Shown here: positions 9,979 through 20,761 of the stretch, in pieces
Layout: each line of letters starts with the position of its first letter
Position numbering within the stretch: the stretch's first letter is position 1
Source: an uncultured Clostridia bacterium
GTDB taxonomy: Bacteria; Bacillota; Clostridia; Christensenellales; UBA1242
Assembly: GCA_945921465.1 (NCBI GenBank)
Contig: CAMEKS010000010.1
Span: 1 to 34,640, forward strand
Direction of reading: 5' to 3'
DNA: 34,640 nt
Program-made: the position numbers and the translations under genes
Notes under the pieces: model-generated
What the model saw: only the letters and a program-made list of their open reading frames with translations
What the model was told of the DNA's origin: nothing
The model's database searches: none

Positions 9979-10104
9979 ATTACAATGTTGTAATCTAATA
10001 ATCAAAGCATATCAATATGATTAGTTGGCGGCTATGCCATTGTCATTGATAGGCAAGTTTGGCTCTTGGATTACAAACTATAAAATCTCAAAATAAAGGA
10101 GATT
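9979..10104 (+). promoter_or_regulatory. Candidate structured 5' leader with alternative base pairing and partly sequestered SD
   Basis: ATTACAA (9979-9985) / TTGTAAT (9988-9994) hairpin competes with TTGTAATCTAA (9988-9998) / TTGGATTACAA (10066-10076); AATCTC (10084-10089) / GAGATT (10099-10104) overlaps the SD. Confidence 0.5.
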
Positions 10105-10106
10105 AA

Positions 10107-10691
10107 ATGAAAAAATTTCTTAAAGTATTTTACAAATTTAATAAATATCTTAGCTTCGTACTAGCAGTTCTATCGTTAATAATTTTTGGCGCTGCAGCAT
10201 TCAATATTCCTTTTATTATCAATCCTGTTACTGCGATTCAAGAATGGTCAACATTTGGTCTATTTGATGGTTCAACGGATTTGATGTTACTAACCATAGC
10301 AAGCTGCCTTGGATTCTTTATTAATCAATATTTTAGTAAAATTTATTTAACGTTACAGAACTTTGATAAATATAGAGAAATAACTGGACTATATGTTGTA
10401 ATTGCTTTTGCTATTGCTCAAGTAGTTGTTAACTTTGCACTAATAGGAATATTCGCAATAATCCCATTTGTCTTTAATATTTTGGCAATTGTATTACTAA
10501 AAAAATATAACAAAGACAACCAACCAGTCAATGATTATATTAACAAATTGGCCAATGTATTTGAAGGAAATTACGCATTGCAAGAAATGAGTTTTAAGAT
10601 AGGCCAACTAAGAATGTTGAGGTCAAAAGGCAGAATAAGCGAAGAAGAATTTATGTTACACCTAAATAATATTTTGGAAAATAAAGAATAA
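10107..10691 (+). CDS. Uncharacterised membrane protein with SHOCT-like C-terminus
   Basis: Several hydrophobic segments; C-terminal IGQLRMLRSKGRISEEEFMLHLNNILENK resembles SHOCT; SD AAGGAG. Confidence 0.6.
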   Translation: MKKFLKVFYKFNKYLSFVLAVLSLIIFGAAAFNIPFIINPVTAIQEWSTFGLFDGSTDLMLLTIASCLGFFINQYFSKIYLTLQNFDKYREITGLYVVIAFAIAQVVVNFALIGIFAIIPFVFNILAIVLLKKYNKDNQPVNDYINKLANVFEGNYALQEMSFKIGQLRMLRSKGRISEEEFMLHLNNILENKE

Positions 10692-10724
10692 ATAGCCTTA
10701 AGCGAACCTAAAGGTAAATGAAAA

Positions 10725-13283
10725 ATGAGAAAAAAACTAAAGTCGACTGTAAAATTAGACAAATGCAAATTAAATAAACGATATCGATATTCACAAGAAA
10801 GTATTGATGTATTTGCTCAGGATCATATTCGTGAGATGCCTTTTATGTCGAAATATATCAAAGTAAATTATCAAAAATATTTGATGAACAAGTATCGGGA
10901 CAAACTGTGCAATATTCGCAAATTTTTGAACGCAGACAATTCACTTACTCCTACACAAATACTTGCCAAAGACTTTGAAAAATTAAATTTTATTACTATT
11001 AAAATAGCGTTGCTTGAGCGTGATATTAAGGCATATCGAATTGCACTGGCCTCTGGTTTTGATTCTGCTGATGACAATCGACTATTGCAAGAAACTATTT
11101 ATCACAAATACGGCAAATTGAGAAAGTTCGATTGCTACCGCAACCTTACACTAGCAGAAATATATGACAAATGTTTTTTGCAGCAGAAAATCGCCAGTTT
11201 CGGCCGCAAAGCAGAGAAACAATCTGCCAAATTAAAAGAAAAATATAACAGCCCCGCAATGCTCATACACTTGCAAAAAGAATATATGTTAGACCTAATA
11301 TTTGACAAAGGCAAAGAGCTGGGAATCTTCGAAGAAGATGTGCCTTTGGGCAAACTACGTAGTATTCTTGCTCACAATCCAACATATTCTCAGTCTTTGC
11401 TTAACTTAGACACATTTACTTACGATTATATCTATTCTAATCGAGGTGTGTTATCCAAGTCATTTGTTAGTTTTCAATCAAAACACAAGAATAGCACTAT
11501 TAATGTGCTTGTTCGTGATTTTTTGCAGCTTCTGGCAGACGAATTAGGGCTAAGCAACTCAGAACTTAACGAAATTCAAGATGATTTGTTACACGAATTT
11601 AAGTCTAATTTTATAAAGCAAAGTAATATATTCTCTTCTATGGAATCATTACTAAATACGAATGATATTATTTTGCGAGCCAAGACTAATTTTGTTAAAG
11701 CTGAATTAATCCGTGAATTAGAGTATTGCCTGGATATGCCAGAAATTAACAATTATTATAACATTATTAACAATCGAGATAGCATACCTCATTATAATTT
11801 TTCGAAAGAAAAAATTTTTGTAGAAAGAATAGAAAAAGAATTTCCTGAGATTAAATCTGAATCATTTGTCTATCTATACAATGAGTTGCAAGACAAACTA
11901 GAAACTTATCGTGACGAAATTGCGTCTTCTGAAACGTATTTGGTCGCAGATTTTATTAACAGCGTATATTATAACGAATTTTATGACGATATGTCAGAAG
12001 ATGAATTGCAGAATGTATTGTCCGAAATCTCAGTCAATATATTTACTAATCCTATCGCAATAAAAGCAAAGAAAAACCTAGATATGTATTGCAAAGTTTT
12101 GATGCAATTTACTTTCCACAAATTACAACACCAAATTTATTACGCCAACAAACTATCACAATCTAGATTATTTCACCAAATACTGATATCAAGTAATGGC
12201 AAACCAATTCTTCCTATAGAAGTCCAACGCAAAATTTCGCATTTGCCACTGGATGCCCAACGCAATTTGGCTAACGACTATTTCCACAATACTCTTCTTG
12301 ACTTCTTGGATGATTGTGCGGTAGATAATTATGGAGACCTATACATTAATGGAACAGCATTTGTGGGCAATAACATTTCTAACGAAGCTCTACACAACCT
12401 GGCAATGAATCTAGAGAATGGAATGCTTAAGAGCTTTGCTGAGGCTAACGCTGATGACCCTACTCTAGTTGAAGAACTAAAACTGACTGAATATATTATT
12501 GCTGGTTCTAAGGAAGACATAGCCGAATACACATTCGCCAACACTAATTTTGTCAACATAGACAAAGATGAAAATAATGTAGAAAAAAATAAGCAATTAA
12601 TTGAATCTGTAAGCACAGAAGACATAGAACGCGTCAAACATATTAGCAAAAATGTGATACAAAATGATAAAATACCTGAAGAAAATGCAAATAATTCTGA
12701 AATTAATAAAGCCAATGTATCAGAGAATACAAAACTAGATTCCTATAATGTGGCAAAAGAATACTTGACTACTCCTAAAGATACAAGTGCAGAAATTCAG
12801 AAAAATAAAGTATTACGAATACAAAAGCGTATTAATTCGGGTATGTTGCTTCTAGACGAAGTACAAATTAATAATATTAATCAAAGTCTTGACGGGTATA
12901 ATTTGTCACTAAGGACGCCTAACGATTATATCTATCACTTAATAGATACTTACAAGGAAAAAAATAGAGATCTTAGTTCGTTGGAGATAGGACTCAAACT
13001 GCGGGTAAGAACTGGTAATTTGAAATTAACAGATCAAGAAATTGACAAAATCAACGAAGACAACAACTTTAACATTATACAGAAATCTTCGCTAAAAATC
13101 GCCCGACCAAAAGCAGTCTTGGCTGATACATATCACTCGGATATTCCAACCCCTAGTGATGTAAAAGACAAGATAACCAACGTCGACGCCTTTGTCGCTA
13201 GGAAAATATACAAGAAAAATGCTAAATTAATAGCATTCGATTATCGTCTACATCAATTGATGTTGAAGAAAAATTTATGTTAG
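10725..13283 (+). CDS. Large uncharacterised protein (852 aa), probably cytoplasmic and alpha-helical
   Basis: Long open frame on the same strand as its neighbours; no signal peptide or TM seen. Two similar C-terminal segments: LRIQKRINSGMLLLDEVQINNIN and LKLRVRTGNLKLTDQEIDKIN. Confidence 0.75.
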   Translation: MRKKLKSTVKLDKCKLNKRYRYSQESIDVFAQDHIREMPFMSKYIKVNYQKYLMNKYRDKLCNIRKFLNADNSLTPTQILAKDFEKLNFITIKIALLERDIKAYRIALASGFDSADDNRLLQETIYHKYGKLRKFDCYRNLTLAEIYDKCFLQQKIASFGRKAEKQSAKLKEKYNSPAMLIHLQKEYMLDLIFDKGKELGIFEEDVPLGKLRSILAHNPTYSQSLLNLDTFTYDYIYSNRGVLSKSFVSFQSKHKNSTINVLVRDFLQLLADELGLSNSELNEIQDDLLHEFKSNFIKQSNIFSSMESLLNTNDIILRAKTNFVKAELIRELEYCLDMPEINNYYNIINNRDSIPHYNFSKEKIFVERIEKEFPEIKSESFVYLYNELQDKLETYRDEIASSETYLVADFINSVYYNEFYDDMSEDELQNVLSEISVNIFTNPIAIKAKKNLDMYCKVLMQFTFHKLQHQIYYANKLSQSRLFHQILISSNGKPILPIEVQRKISHLPLDAQRNLANDYFHNTLLDFLDDCAVDNYGDLYINGTAFVGNNISNEALHNLAMNLENGMLKSFAEANADDPTLVEELKLTEYIIAGSKEDIAEYTFANTNFVNIDKDENNVEKNKQLIESVSTEDIERVKHISKNVIQNDKIPEENANNSEINKANVSENTKLDSYNVAKEYLTTPKDTSAEIQKNKVLRIQKRINSGMLLLDEVQINNINQSLDGYNLSLRTPNDYIYHLIDTYKEKNRDLSSLEIGLKLRVRTGNLKLTDQEIDKINEDNNFNIIQKSSLKIARPKAVLADTYHSDIPTPSDVKDKITNVDAFVARKIYKKNAKLIAFDYRLHQLMLKKNLC

Positions 13284-13288
13284 ATTTA

Positions 13289-13350
13289 GTAGTCTAATAT
13301 TGTTATTGATAAGTAGATGCTTCATAGTTTTTATAGACTACAGATATTTT
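13289..13350 (+). terminator. Possible terminator or attenuator stem after the 852-aa gene
   Basis: GTAGTCTA (13289-13296) / TAGACTAC (13334-13341), 8 bp, followed by AGATATTTTT. Confidence 0.35.
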
Positions 13351-13458
13351 TCAAATCAATAATTAATTGTCTCTGCCTCTTTCAAAAGTTTTTTTTTGCA
13401 AGAAGGTATTGAAATACTTAAACAAATGATATATAATATAAAAGGACAAAATCGAAAA

Positions 13459-14019
13459 ATGAGCAAATACGAATATCACATACAAGACGATTTCGAAGAG
13501 ACCAAAAATCTTTCTACAGATTTGTACCAAGTGCTAAAAAGAGAAATAGGCGAATATTACAATCAGAAGTATGATGATTGTATGGATTTATTTGCTATGT
13601 CAACAACTATTAGCGATGTTACCTACTACGAAAACTTTGCACAAATTATTCGCAAAGACAAGATTGCACTTTGTGATAAAACCACAGCCAATTTACAAGA
13701 ATATATCGATTTTCAGAAAAGTATTATTAAGGACGGCATAATTGACCATGATAATGCCAGAAGAATAGGTGTGGTTATAGACACCTTAGGCAACACTAAT
13801 CGTTCAATTTTGCAGTTGGTATATCAAATCTTAGAAGAGGTTAAATTCGGGGTTATCAAGCGCTATAAGAGCCCATTTGAGATTATTGATGACTACTTTG
13901 AATTAGGAATTAACAAGAAATATAGCGGTGTTCAGGACTTTATCGAAGACAACTATGATTACTTGTCTAAGGCCATCAATTTAGTATATGGAGGATATAA
14001 TTATGACAAAAAATTCTAG
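13459..14019 (+). CDS. Uncharacterised protein
   Basis: ATG at 13459 (MSKYEYHIQDDFEETKN...) preceded by AAAGGA is better than the track start at 13396. Confidence 0.65.
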   Translation: MSKYEYHIQDDFEETKNLSTDLYQVLKREIGEYYNQKYDDCMDLFAMSTTISDVTYYENFAQIIRKDKIALCDKTTANLQEYIDFQKSIIKDGIIDHDNARRIGVVIDTLGNTNRSILQLVYQILEEVKFGVIKRYKSPFEIIDDYFELGINKKYSGVQDFIEDNYDYLSKAINLVYGGYNYDKKF

Positions 14020-14245
14020 CGTTTTCAAATTTGATATAATCGAGAGGATTATCGGCGATCTAGACTTCACCACCAAGGAAGAAGTAGTTAGATTGGCAGA
14101 GATAATGAAAGATGTAGCAGCAACCAAAGACTATCCTGAGGATGTAAAAAAAGCATTTGTAGATGCCTACAACGAAATCAATGCTGATGACTTTACTCTA
14201 GATAATCTATTCGAAATCAAAAAGTTAATCAAGCCAGAGAACTAA
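14003..14245 (+). CDS. Small uncharacterised protein, overlapping the upstream gene
   Basis: ATG at 14003 preceded by GGAGGA; overlaps the 3' end of the previous CDS by 17 nt, suggesting translational coupling. Confidence 0.65.
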   Translation: MTKNSSVFKFDIIERIIGDLDFTTKEEVVRLAEIMKDVAATKDYPEDVKKAFVDAYNEINADDFTLDNLFEIKKLIKPEN

Positions 14246-14420
14246 TTGGCTACATAACTTAACATTATAACCTAACAAGCAACAAATACTATTGCTATAG
14301 TAGAGAACAATTATCTCATAATCAGTTATATACAATTGCTACATGATTGTGGATAATTTGTATATTACAAATATAATCCCATATTGTATTTTGATATATT
14401 GGGATAAAGCTAATGACATA

Positions 14421-14484
14421 AAAAAATAGGTAACTATAATTTCTGACTCTAATTAAGAGTTTTTAATTATACTACCTATTTTTT
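14421..14484. terminator. Bidirectional terminator between convergent genes
   Basis: AAAAAATAGGTA (14421-14432) / TACCTATTTTTT (14473-14484), continued by TATAATT/AATTATA and ACTCT/AGAGT. Confidence 0.85.
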
Positions 14485-14544
14485 GTTATGTACTAATGTT
14501 TTGCTTATAATTAAATCGCATATGAATAATTATTTGTGTTAAAT

Positions 14545-17500
14545 TTAGTCATCTTTAGCATCTAATTTATTAAGTAATTTTGATAATATCTCTTTATCTT
14601 TCTCCAGCCGCCTTTTCTTAATTGTTCTTATAATCATTGTCAATGCAATGGCCAAGACAATAGTTCCGCCAAGGCATACGTATAGCAATGGGAATTCGTT
14701 AATTTTAACAACTATAAAAGAATTAGAATCGTTAGTAGAATAAGTATAAATATAACCAAACTTCTTTTTGACCAAAGTATCCAAATACTTCCAATTAACA
14801 GTCTCGCCTTCGCTAAGAGATTCGGTTAAGATAGCTTTTCCTTGATACATTACGGTTAAAATTCGTTGGAATATTTGATATCTTGCCTCTAACACAACTT
14901 TAGTACTACTGCTAGCATTAATTTCTTCTATTTGGCTGCGTTCAAATAGCATATTCAGATAAATAGAAGAAGTATTAAGATTCTTGTTGTTATAATATAT
15001 CCCTTCTAGCCACCAGCCCTCTATGCTAGGTGCCTGCAAATTAATAACTATATTGTTATCGTAGTCTTCTATAGTATAGTTATATGTGTAATATTGCGAG
15101 GTCGGTACATTGTCTTGTCTTACAATTAAAGTTAATGAATATATCGTTGGAGTAAAATATGGGGTCAGTTCCACATCTTTTTCCAAACCCAATTGCGATG
15201 TTGTTGTTGTCATATTTAGTAGATAGGTATCATTGTCTATATTCCAACCTGTTAGAGTATAACCAAATTTCTTTGGCGATTTGTCCGTATCAATCATTGT
15301 TGGTATATAGATAGGTGCCTTAGCGTGATAACTCATTTCTTTGATTACTACACTTGGCTGAACCATATTATTAACATACTTAACACTATATATCGAATAT
15401 GTATTAAGTATATATCCCCTAATGCTTGTTGGCACAAATGTATTCAAGTCGACAATATCGTCCCCATTATACCAAGCGCTCAATCCTCTATCTCCAGCCC
15501 TAAATTCTTCTATTGGGTCACTTATCTGTTGTGTCTGATATACTACTATCGACTTACTACCAACAACCGAATTATCTTTTCTAAAATTAATTGTTAATTG
15601 CTGCAAAGTAACACTCAGCGAGCCATTAACTAGCGTTATATCCCAATTAGAATAATCTATACCATCAATCATGCTTAAGATAATATCACAAGATTTCTGC
15701 GTATCCTCACCCGTTTGATATCTCCAAGCCGCAATCTCTGTAACAATATTGTTATTGCTATAAGTTACATTAAATTGTGGCAAATCTTCGGCATTCATAT
15801 CAATAAGATTATCTGAGCCATCATATATCATATAGCCAGGATTAGCAGGCACTGCTTCGCCATAACTATAATCATATATATCAGCCACTACACGAATTGT
15901 TCGAGGAATAATCTCAATTGTCTGAGACGCATCCCCAATTACCTCGTAATTGGCACCAAAGTTCGCATTGATAGACACAATGTATTCACCCACATTAAGG
16001 ATATTATCAACAATTTCTCCATTCTTCGTTATAGTCAGTAGCATTGCAGCAGGCTCAGCCTCAATAGTATAAGTAGCGCTTATATTATTAACAAAGTCCC
16101 TCGCTGAATATTCTGCAATATATTTGTTGTTTGATTTGGTTAATTCGCTTATTTGCCATTCTACAACGACAGGACGCTTATCAATAATTAAGTTTATCTC
16201 GTCATTACTTATTGTATAGTTATCCTTATCATAATCCAAAGCAACTGTATAAGTTCCTGCATTGATTATCTCTGTCACAACTTCTCCGCCGCTCTTAACA
16301 ACAATATTTGCAACATCTTTAACTGCCTCACTACAACTAATAGATTGCAAAATATCGCTGCCATCATATGTATAATGAACGCCATCTGCCTTGGTTGTGC
16401 TATTAGGCACTGCTAGAGTATTATCAAGTGATATTTTGTTGATTACTAATTCAGCCCCTCCACTAATTGCATTGGTTATATTGGCAGAAGTGCTGCTAAC
16501 TTGTAGGCTATATGTGCCAGAGTTCTTAACCTCAGACGCAGCCTCCCCACCTATTGTTATATTAATAGGCAAATAATGTTTTGGGCTGCTTGTAGAGACT
16601 TGCCAATATGCTCTAACTTCAGCATCATCCATTGCTCCAGTTGTGTCTAGGATTATAGACTCTCCGCTATAACTTGTTTGATACTTTCCGTTAACAAAAT
16701 CATAAGAACTTTCCCATATCACATCTACACTATCTATTGGGGATACAACCAGTTCTATAGACGGATTGATTATATTGTATATGTCTGTATCAAACCCCAC
16801 AACACTAACAGTATATGTGCCAATTCCTATGATATTATTTACAATCTCTTCATTACACTTAATTTCTAAATTACAAAAATCTTCTGTGTTATATTTATGA
16901 CCAATTTGGCTCGCAAGATCTACATCAGCGTAATCTATTATATACTGTCCCTCTGTCACCAAACTACCGCCAGTTACAGACCAATCTATCGTTATATCTA
17001 GCTTGCCTAAATTTATATAAATACTGCCGTCCGTGATATCATAATAGTCATAATTAACATCCTCTCCATTAATCGTGGCAATTTGTAATTTATACATTCC
17101 CACAGCCAACACGTTAGGTGTATTCATAATTGTGTCATTATAATAGACATCAAATGTTGCATTATAGCCATCTATTGTCGCTGAAATATTTGGCAGTATA
17201 TCAGTGCCAGTGTAGACAGTACTATATTGTTTGAAACCGCCATATATACCAGTATAACTTAATCCACTATCTAGTACCCAGTTGGCGGTTAAATGTTTTT
17301 TGACTATCCGTACTTTCAATTCCTCAGCAACTAGTTCAGATGTGTTGGTGTCTATATCCCCATTGCCAAAAGATAATGTATATATCTTGCCAATTGCAGT
17401 TGCTGGAATGCTAGTAACACTCTCGCCATCACATTCCCATTTGTCGTCACCCAATCGTACATTAACACCATTGTTGTCGTAATATGCGTATATGCCAGCA

Positions 17501-20463
17501 ATTTCATTGCCGTCATACTCTTTTTCCCATACTCCATCGATCGCGTTTTTTACTAGTCCATTTTCGGTCAACCCAGCATAATGTACCTGTATTTTTCCCT
17601 TCTCTATAGTTCCAGACAATGTATTGGCAATCACATAATTGTCACAACCTGTGCCTGACAAAGTGTAAGACAATGCCTTACCTGTCCCAACCAATTCGTT
17701 ATCGTATGTAACATTGTCAATACTAACAGTATCACCTGCCACTACTTTATTTTCTGTAACTAAGTTATTCTTAATCCAATCTATTGAGTTTTGGGACAAA
17801 GTGGTTGTGCTATCATAATCTTTGGATATAACATACTTATCTTCGCTAACAGATATATCAGCCGCACTGGTCAAATTGCTCCAATCGAAATCCAACTCTA
17901 TTGGCTTGACAATAATTCGTTTTAATTGTTGCTTATGCAGTTCTATAATAGAGTTATCTGCTTTTTTCTTCAGTGTTAAATCGAAAGTGCAAATATATGT
18001 GCCACTATCCGCAACATTCTTAATAGTTATCTGCCCATTAGAGTCTGGTATAATAATATTGCTGGCACTAATACTTCCTTTGTACCAAGTAATTGTTTGA
18101 CTCTCTAATGTATAATCGTTATTTGTTGATCCTTTAAGCGCACCAACACTTGCACTTAATTTTTCTACGCCATCATTTCCAGCCCCTGAAGTATCTTTAA
18201 TAGAATTATATACAAAACTATACCATGTCCCTGTCTGATCCACTGTTGTCTCAATTCCACTACTTGCGGCTGCGGCAGACATAGTTATCGAAGTTGAAAC
18301 TCTGATTGACGAATCATTTGAGGCATCTGTAATATTGCTTATCTCAACTATAACAGGCTTTAGAATAATCGAGAATATAGTAGAAATTTTGCTAGTTGTA
18401 TAATTGCTAAGCAAATAATTATTGCCGGTGGGCTCGCCTGATTTGGTGTATTCATATTCATATTTTAACAAATCTATTGTGGCCGTCGTCCCAGCACATA
18501 TTGTTGTAAATGTATTGTACGAAATTTGCCAATATCTAATTCTATAACCATCTGTCACAATTTGAGGCAGTTGATAAGAAGAATTGGTAGAGTAAGTTAT
18601 CTTGTCATAACTACTTAACTCGTAATCCTTAGGTAATAGCACTGTCACATGTGTCATATATGGATCGGTGGTATTAACTTCATTATTTGTCACTGCCGTT
18701 CCTGGACTAGCTATATAATGTATGACAAATGCATATTCTATCCCCGTTTCGGAAGTAAGAACTATCTTAATATTGTCTCTACCAGCAAATCGAATTCGTA
18801 TACTTCCGCCCGAATAACCACTATACTTTTCTTTTCCCAAATAGTATAATGTAAAAGATGTATTATCTATTGTTACACTCTTATCCATTACTTTATTTGC
18901 ATTATTGTCAACGACATTCCCATCCAGGCTACTAATGGCAATCATAGGCTGACCATTGGTGTCATAGCCCAATGCTGAATATGTAGCCAAATACAATTCG
19001 ACCTCATTATCTACTGTGTAGAACTCGTTGACACCAGAAATCTGTGTATTGTGATAAAGTATTCTATTCCGTCTAGTACCAGATGTAATTATACTGCCGG
19101 TATTGTTGACATTGACAGACAGCATACCCAACTCTGCCATTACTAAGAAGGGTTTTACTATTGTTGTAGAACCTACAATTATCTCTATCTTATAAGTTCC
19201 CCAGTCTAAATTCGTATCCGATTTAGAAGTAATACTAATTCTGTCTGCATTCGACACAATATCAAACATATTTGTGATGTCCATATTGCCTTGCCAAATC
19301 TTGATACTGCTTATATCAGAACCCGAAGCATTGATGCATTCGTATGTCAAACTAATACTAGTGCCAGCAGGGTTATAAGCAAAAACATTTTTCTGCTTAA
19401 CAACCATAGATTCTTTGTTGGACCAATTGGAAGTCTTGTCATATTTCTTAACTTCATAATCATTGCCGCCAACTATCTCCATTGCCGGCAAAGTAGACTC
19501 GCTTCGGTCAATCACAAAACCAGCGAATGAACCATAATTGGCTATTGAGTATGGCAAATAATATATGCCATTAGTACGGCTTTCGCAACTATAAGCATCC
19601 TCATCTGCTTTGTATGCATTCTCTCCATACGAGTTAAGAGTTATCCAAGCACCTGTACCATAATCACCGCAATCTATAGTATCATCCCAACCAATTACTG
19701 AAACAGCGTGCCCGGCACCAGAATTAACAAAAATATTTTTGTAGTCTATTACTTTTGTTCTAGACAACACTGATGTATATAGCGAACCATTTTCGTGTAA
19801 AAAATACTTTACTTGCCCTCTAATAACCTCTCTTTGGCTATCTGTGGTAGCGGCTTTGCTATAACTAGACCAATCAGTAGAAGCCTTAAAAGGCTTTATA
19901 TAATCTGGCAAGCTAAACGAATAATCAGAGTAATAATCATAATATGTTTTGTAGTTATAATTATCTATTCCATCAAAAATATCTAGCGGCAAATCACTTT
20001 CTAACATTGCGAATTGACTAAATATATCTCTAAAATATCCACCACTGCCTATATTGTAGTTGCCCGAATTAATCCCCGCAAGGTACAACGACATCCACCC
20101 CTCGGCCAAATTGTAATATTCATTCAATTGCTTAGATATTGTAGTCTCTAGTGCCGTAGTTGTGGCATGCGCCCAACATAGCCCGTATGGCTGTTGGTCT
20201 TGAGTCAAAAGCAAAATTTCATTCCGCATATTATAAGATTCGGGATAGTCAGCCCATGCAGAATTGGCTGGTTGTGTATAATTAGTAACACCCAAAGAAT
20301 TGACAAAAGCCTCGCTGGATACTCTATCCATTTCGCTATCAAATGACACATCAGTAGTGCTAGCCATCTCAACCTCTGCTTTGCACCCAATCGCAAGTCC
20401 GCCCGATATGGTCATCAATGTTAAAATAATTATGTAACTAACATATCTAATTATTTTCTTCAT
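14545..20463 (-). CDS. Very large secreted, membrane-anchored papain-like (C1) peptidase with multiple Ig/YDG/MBG-like domains
   Basis: Signal peptide; QPYGLCWAHATTTALET (Cys region), GHAVSVIGWDD (His region), WITLNSYGENAY (Asn region); repeated YDG/MBG-like segments; InlB-type FGYTLTGWN motif; C-terminal TM LLYVCLGGTIVLAIALTMIIRTIKKRR. Confidence 0.8.
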   Translation of the reverse strand: MKKIIRYVSYIIILTLMTISGGLAIGCKAEVEMASTTDVSFDSEMDRVSSEAFVNSLGVTNYTQPANSAWADYPESYNMRNEILLLTQDQQPYGLCWAHATTTALETTISKQLNEYYNLAEGWMSLYLAGINSGNYNIGSGGYFRDIFSQFAMLESDLPLDIFDGIDNYNYKTYYDYYSDYSFSLPDYIKPFKASTDWSSYSKAATTDSQREVIRGQVKYFLHENGSLYTSVLSRTKVIDYKNIFVNSGAGHAVSVIGWDDTIDCGDYGTGAWITLNSYGENAYKADEDAYSCESRTNGIYYLPYSIANYGSFAGFVIDRSESTLPAMEIVGGNDYEVKKYDKTSNWSNKESMVVKQKNVFAYNPAGTSISLTYECINASGSDISSIKIWQGNMDITNMFDIVSNADRISITSKSDTNLDWGTYKIEIIVGSTTIVKPFLVMAELGMLSVNVNNTGSIITSGTRRNRILYHNTQISGVNEFYTVDNEVELYLATYSALGYDTNGQPMIAISSLDGNVVDNNANKVMDKSVTIDNTSFTLYYLGKEKYSGYSGGSIRIRFAGRDNIKIVLTSETGIEYAFVIHYIASPGTAVTNNEVNTTDPYMTHVTVLLPKDYELSSYDKITYSTNSSYQLPQIVTDGYRIRYWQISYNTFTTICAGTTATIDLLKYEYEYTKSGEPTGNNYLLSNYTTSKISTIFSIILKPVIVEISNITDASNDSSIRVSTSITMSAAAASSGIETTVDQTGTWYSFVYNSIKDTSGAGNDGVEKLSASVGALKGSTNNDYTLESQTITWYKGSISASNIIIPDSNGQITIKNVADSGTYICTFDLTLKKKADNSIIELHKQQLKRIIVKPIELDFDWSNLTSAADISVSEDKYVISKDYDSTTTLSQNSIDWIKNNLVTENKVVAGDTVSIDNVTYDNELVGTGKALSYTLSGTGCDNYVIANTLSGTIEKGKIQVHYAGLTENGLVKNAIDGVWEKEYDGNEIAGIYAYYDNNGVNVRLGDDKWECDGESVTSIPATAIGKIYTLSFGNGDIDTNTSELVAEELKVRIVKKHLTANWVLDSGLSYTGIYGGFKQYSTVYTGTDILPNISATIDGYNATFDVYYNDTIMNTPNVLAVGMYKLQIATINGEDVNYDYYDITDGSIYINLGKLDITIDWSVTGGSLVTEGQYIIDYADVDLASQIGHKYNTEDFCNLEIKCNEEIVNNIIGIGTYTVSVVGFDTDIYNIINPSIELVVSPIDSVDVIWESSYDFVNGKYQTSYSGESIILDTTGAMDDAEVRAYWQVSTSSPKHYLPINITIGGEAASEVKNSGTYSLQVSSTSANITNAISGGAELVINKISLDNTLAVPNSTTKADGVHYTYDGSDILQSISCSEAVKDVANIVVKSGGEVVTEIINAGTYTVALDYDKDNYTISNDEINLIIDKRPVVVEWQISELTKSNNKYIAEYSARDFVNNISATYTIEAEPAAMLLTITKNGEIVDNILNVGEYIVSINANFGANYEVIGDASQTIEIIPRTIRVVADIYDYSYGEAVPANPGYMIYDGSDNLIDMNAEDLPQFNVTYSNNNIVTEIAAWRYQTGEDTQKSCDIILSMIDGIDYSNWDITLVNGSLSVTLQQLTINFRKDNSVVGSKSIVVYQTQQISDPIEEFRAGDRGLSAWYNGDDIVDLNTFVPTSIRGYILNTYSIYSVKYVNNMVQPSVVIKEMSYHAKAPIYIPTMIDTDKSPKKFGYTLTGWNIDNDTYLLNMTTTTSQLGLEKDVELTPYFTPTIYSLTLIVRQDNVPTSQYYTYNYTIEDYDNNIVINLQAPSIEGWWLEGIYYNNKNLNTSSIYLNMLFERSQIEEINASSSTKVVLEARYQIFQRILTVMYQGKAILTESLSEGETVNWKYLDTLVKKKFGYIYTYSTNDSNSFIVVKINEFPLLYVCLGGTIVLAIALTMIIRTIKKRRLEKDKEILSKLLNKLDAKDD

Positions 20464-20761
20464 ATTGTCTCTCTGATTACTTTTATTATCTTATTATGTC
20501 GCAAATTGACACTTTTTACGCTTACTATATAATATCATATCCTTATATTTTTCCCTAACCTATATCTGCATTTTATTAAAATAATAATTTTAATAAAAAA
20601 ATAATTACAAAAAAGTGGTAAACAACAAAAAAATAAAACAATAGTAATATGTTTAATTGAATTAATTACACATTTATTATTGGCACACATTTATTCACAA
20701 TTTCTAAGAGACACGATCGCAGAAATTATTGATTAGTAAATAAATATACAGAGCAAAATAA

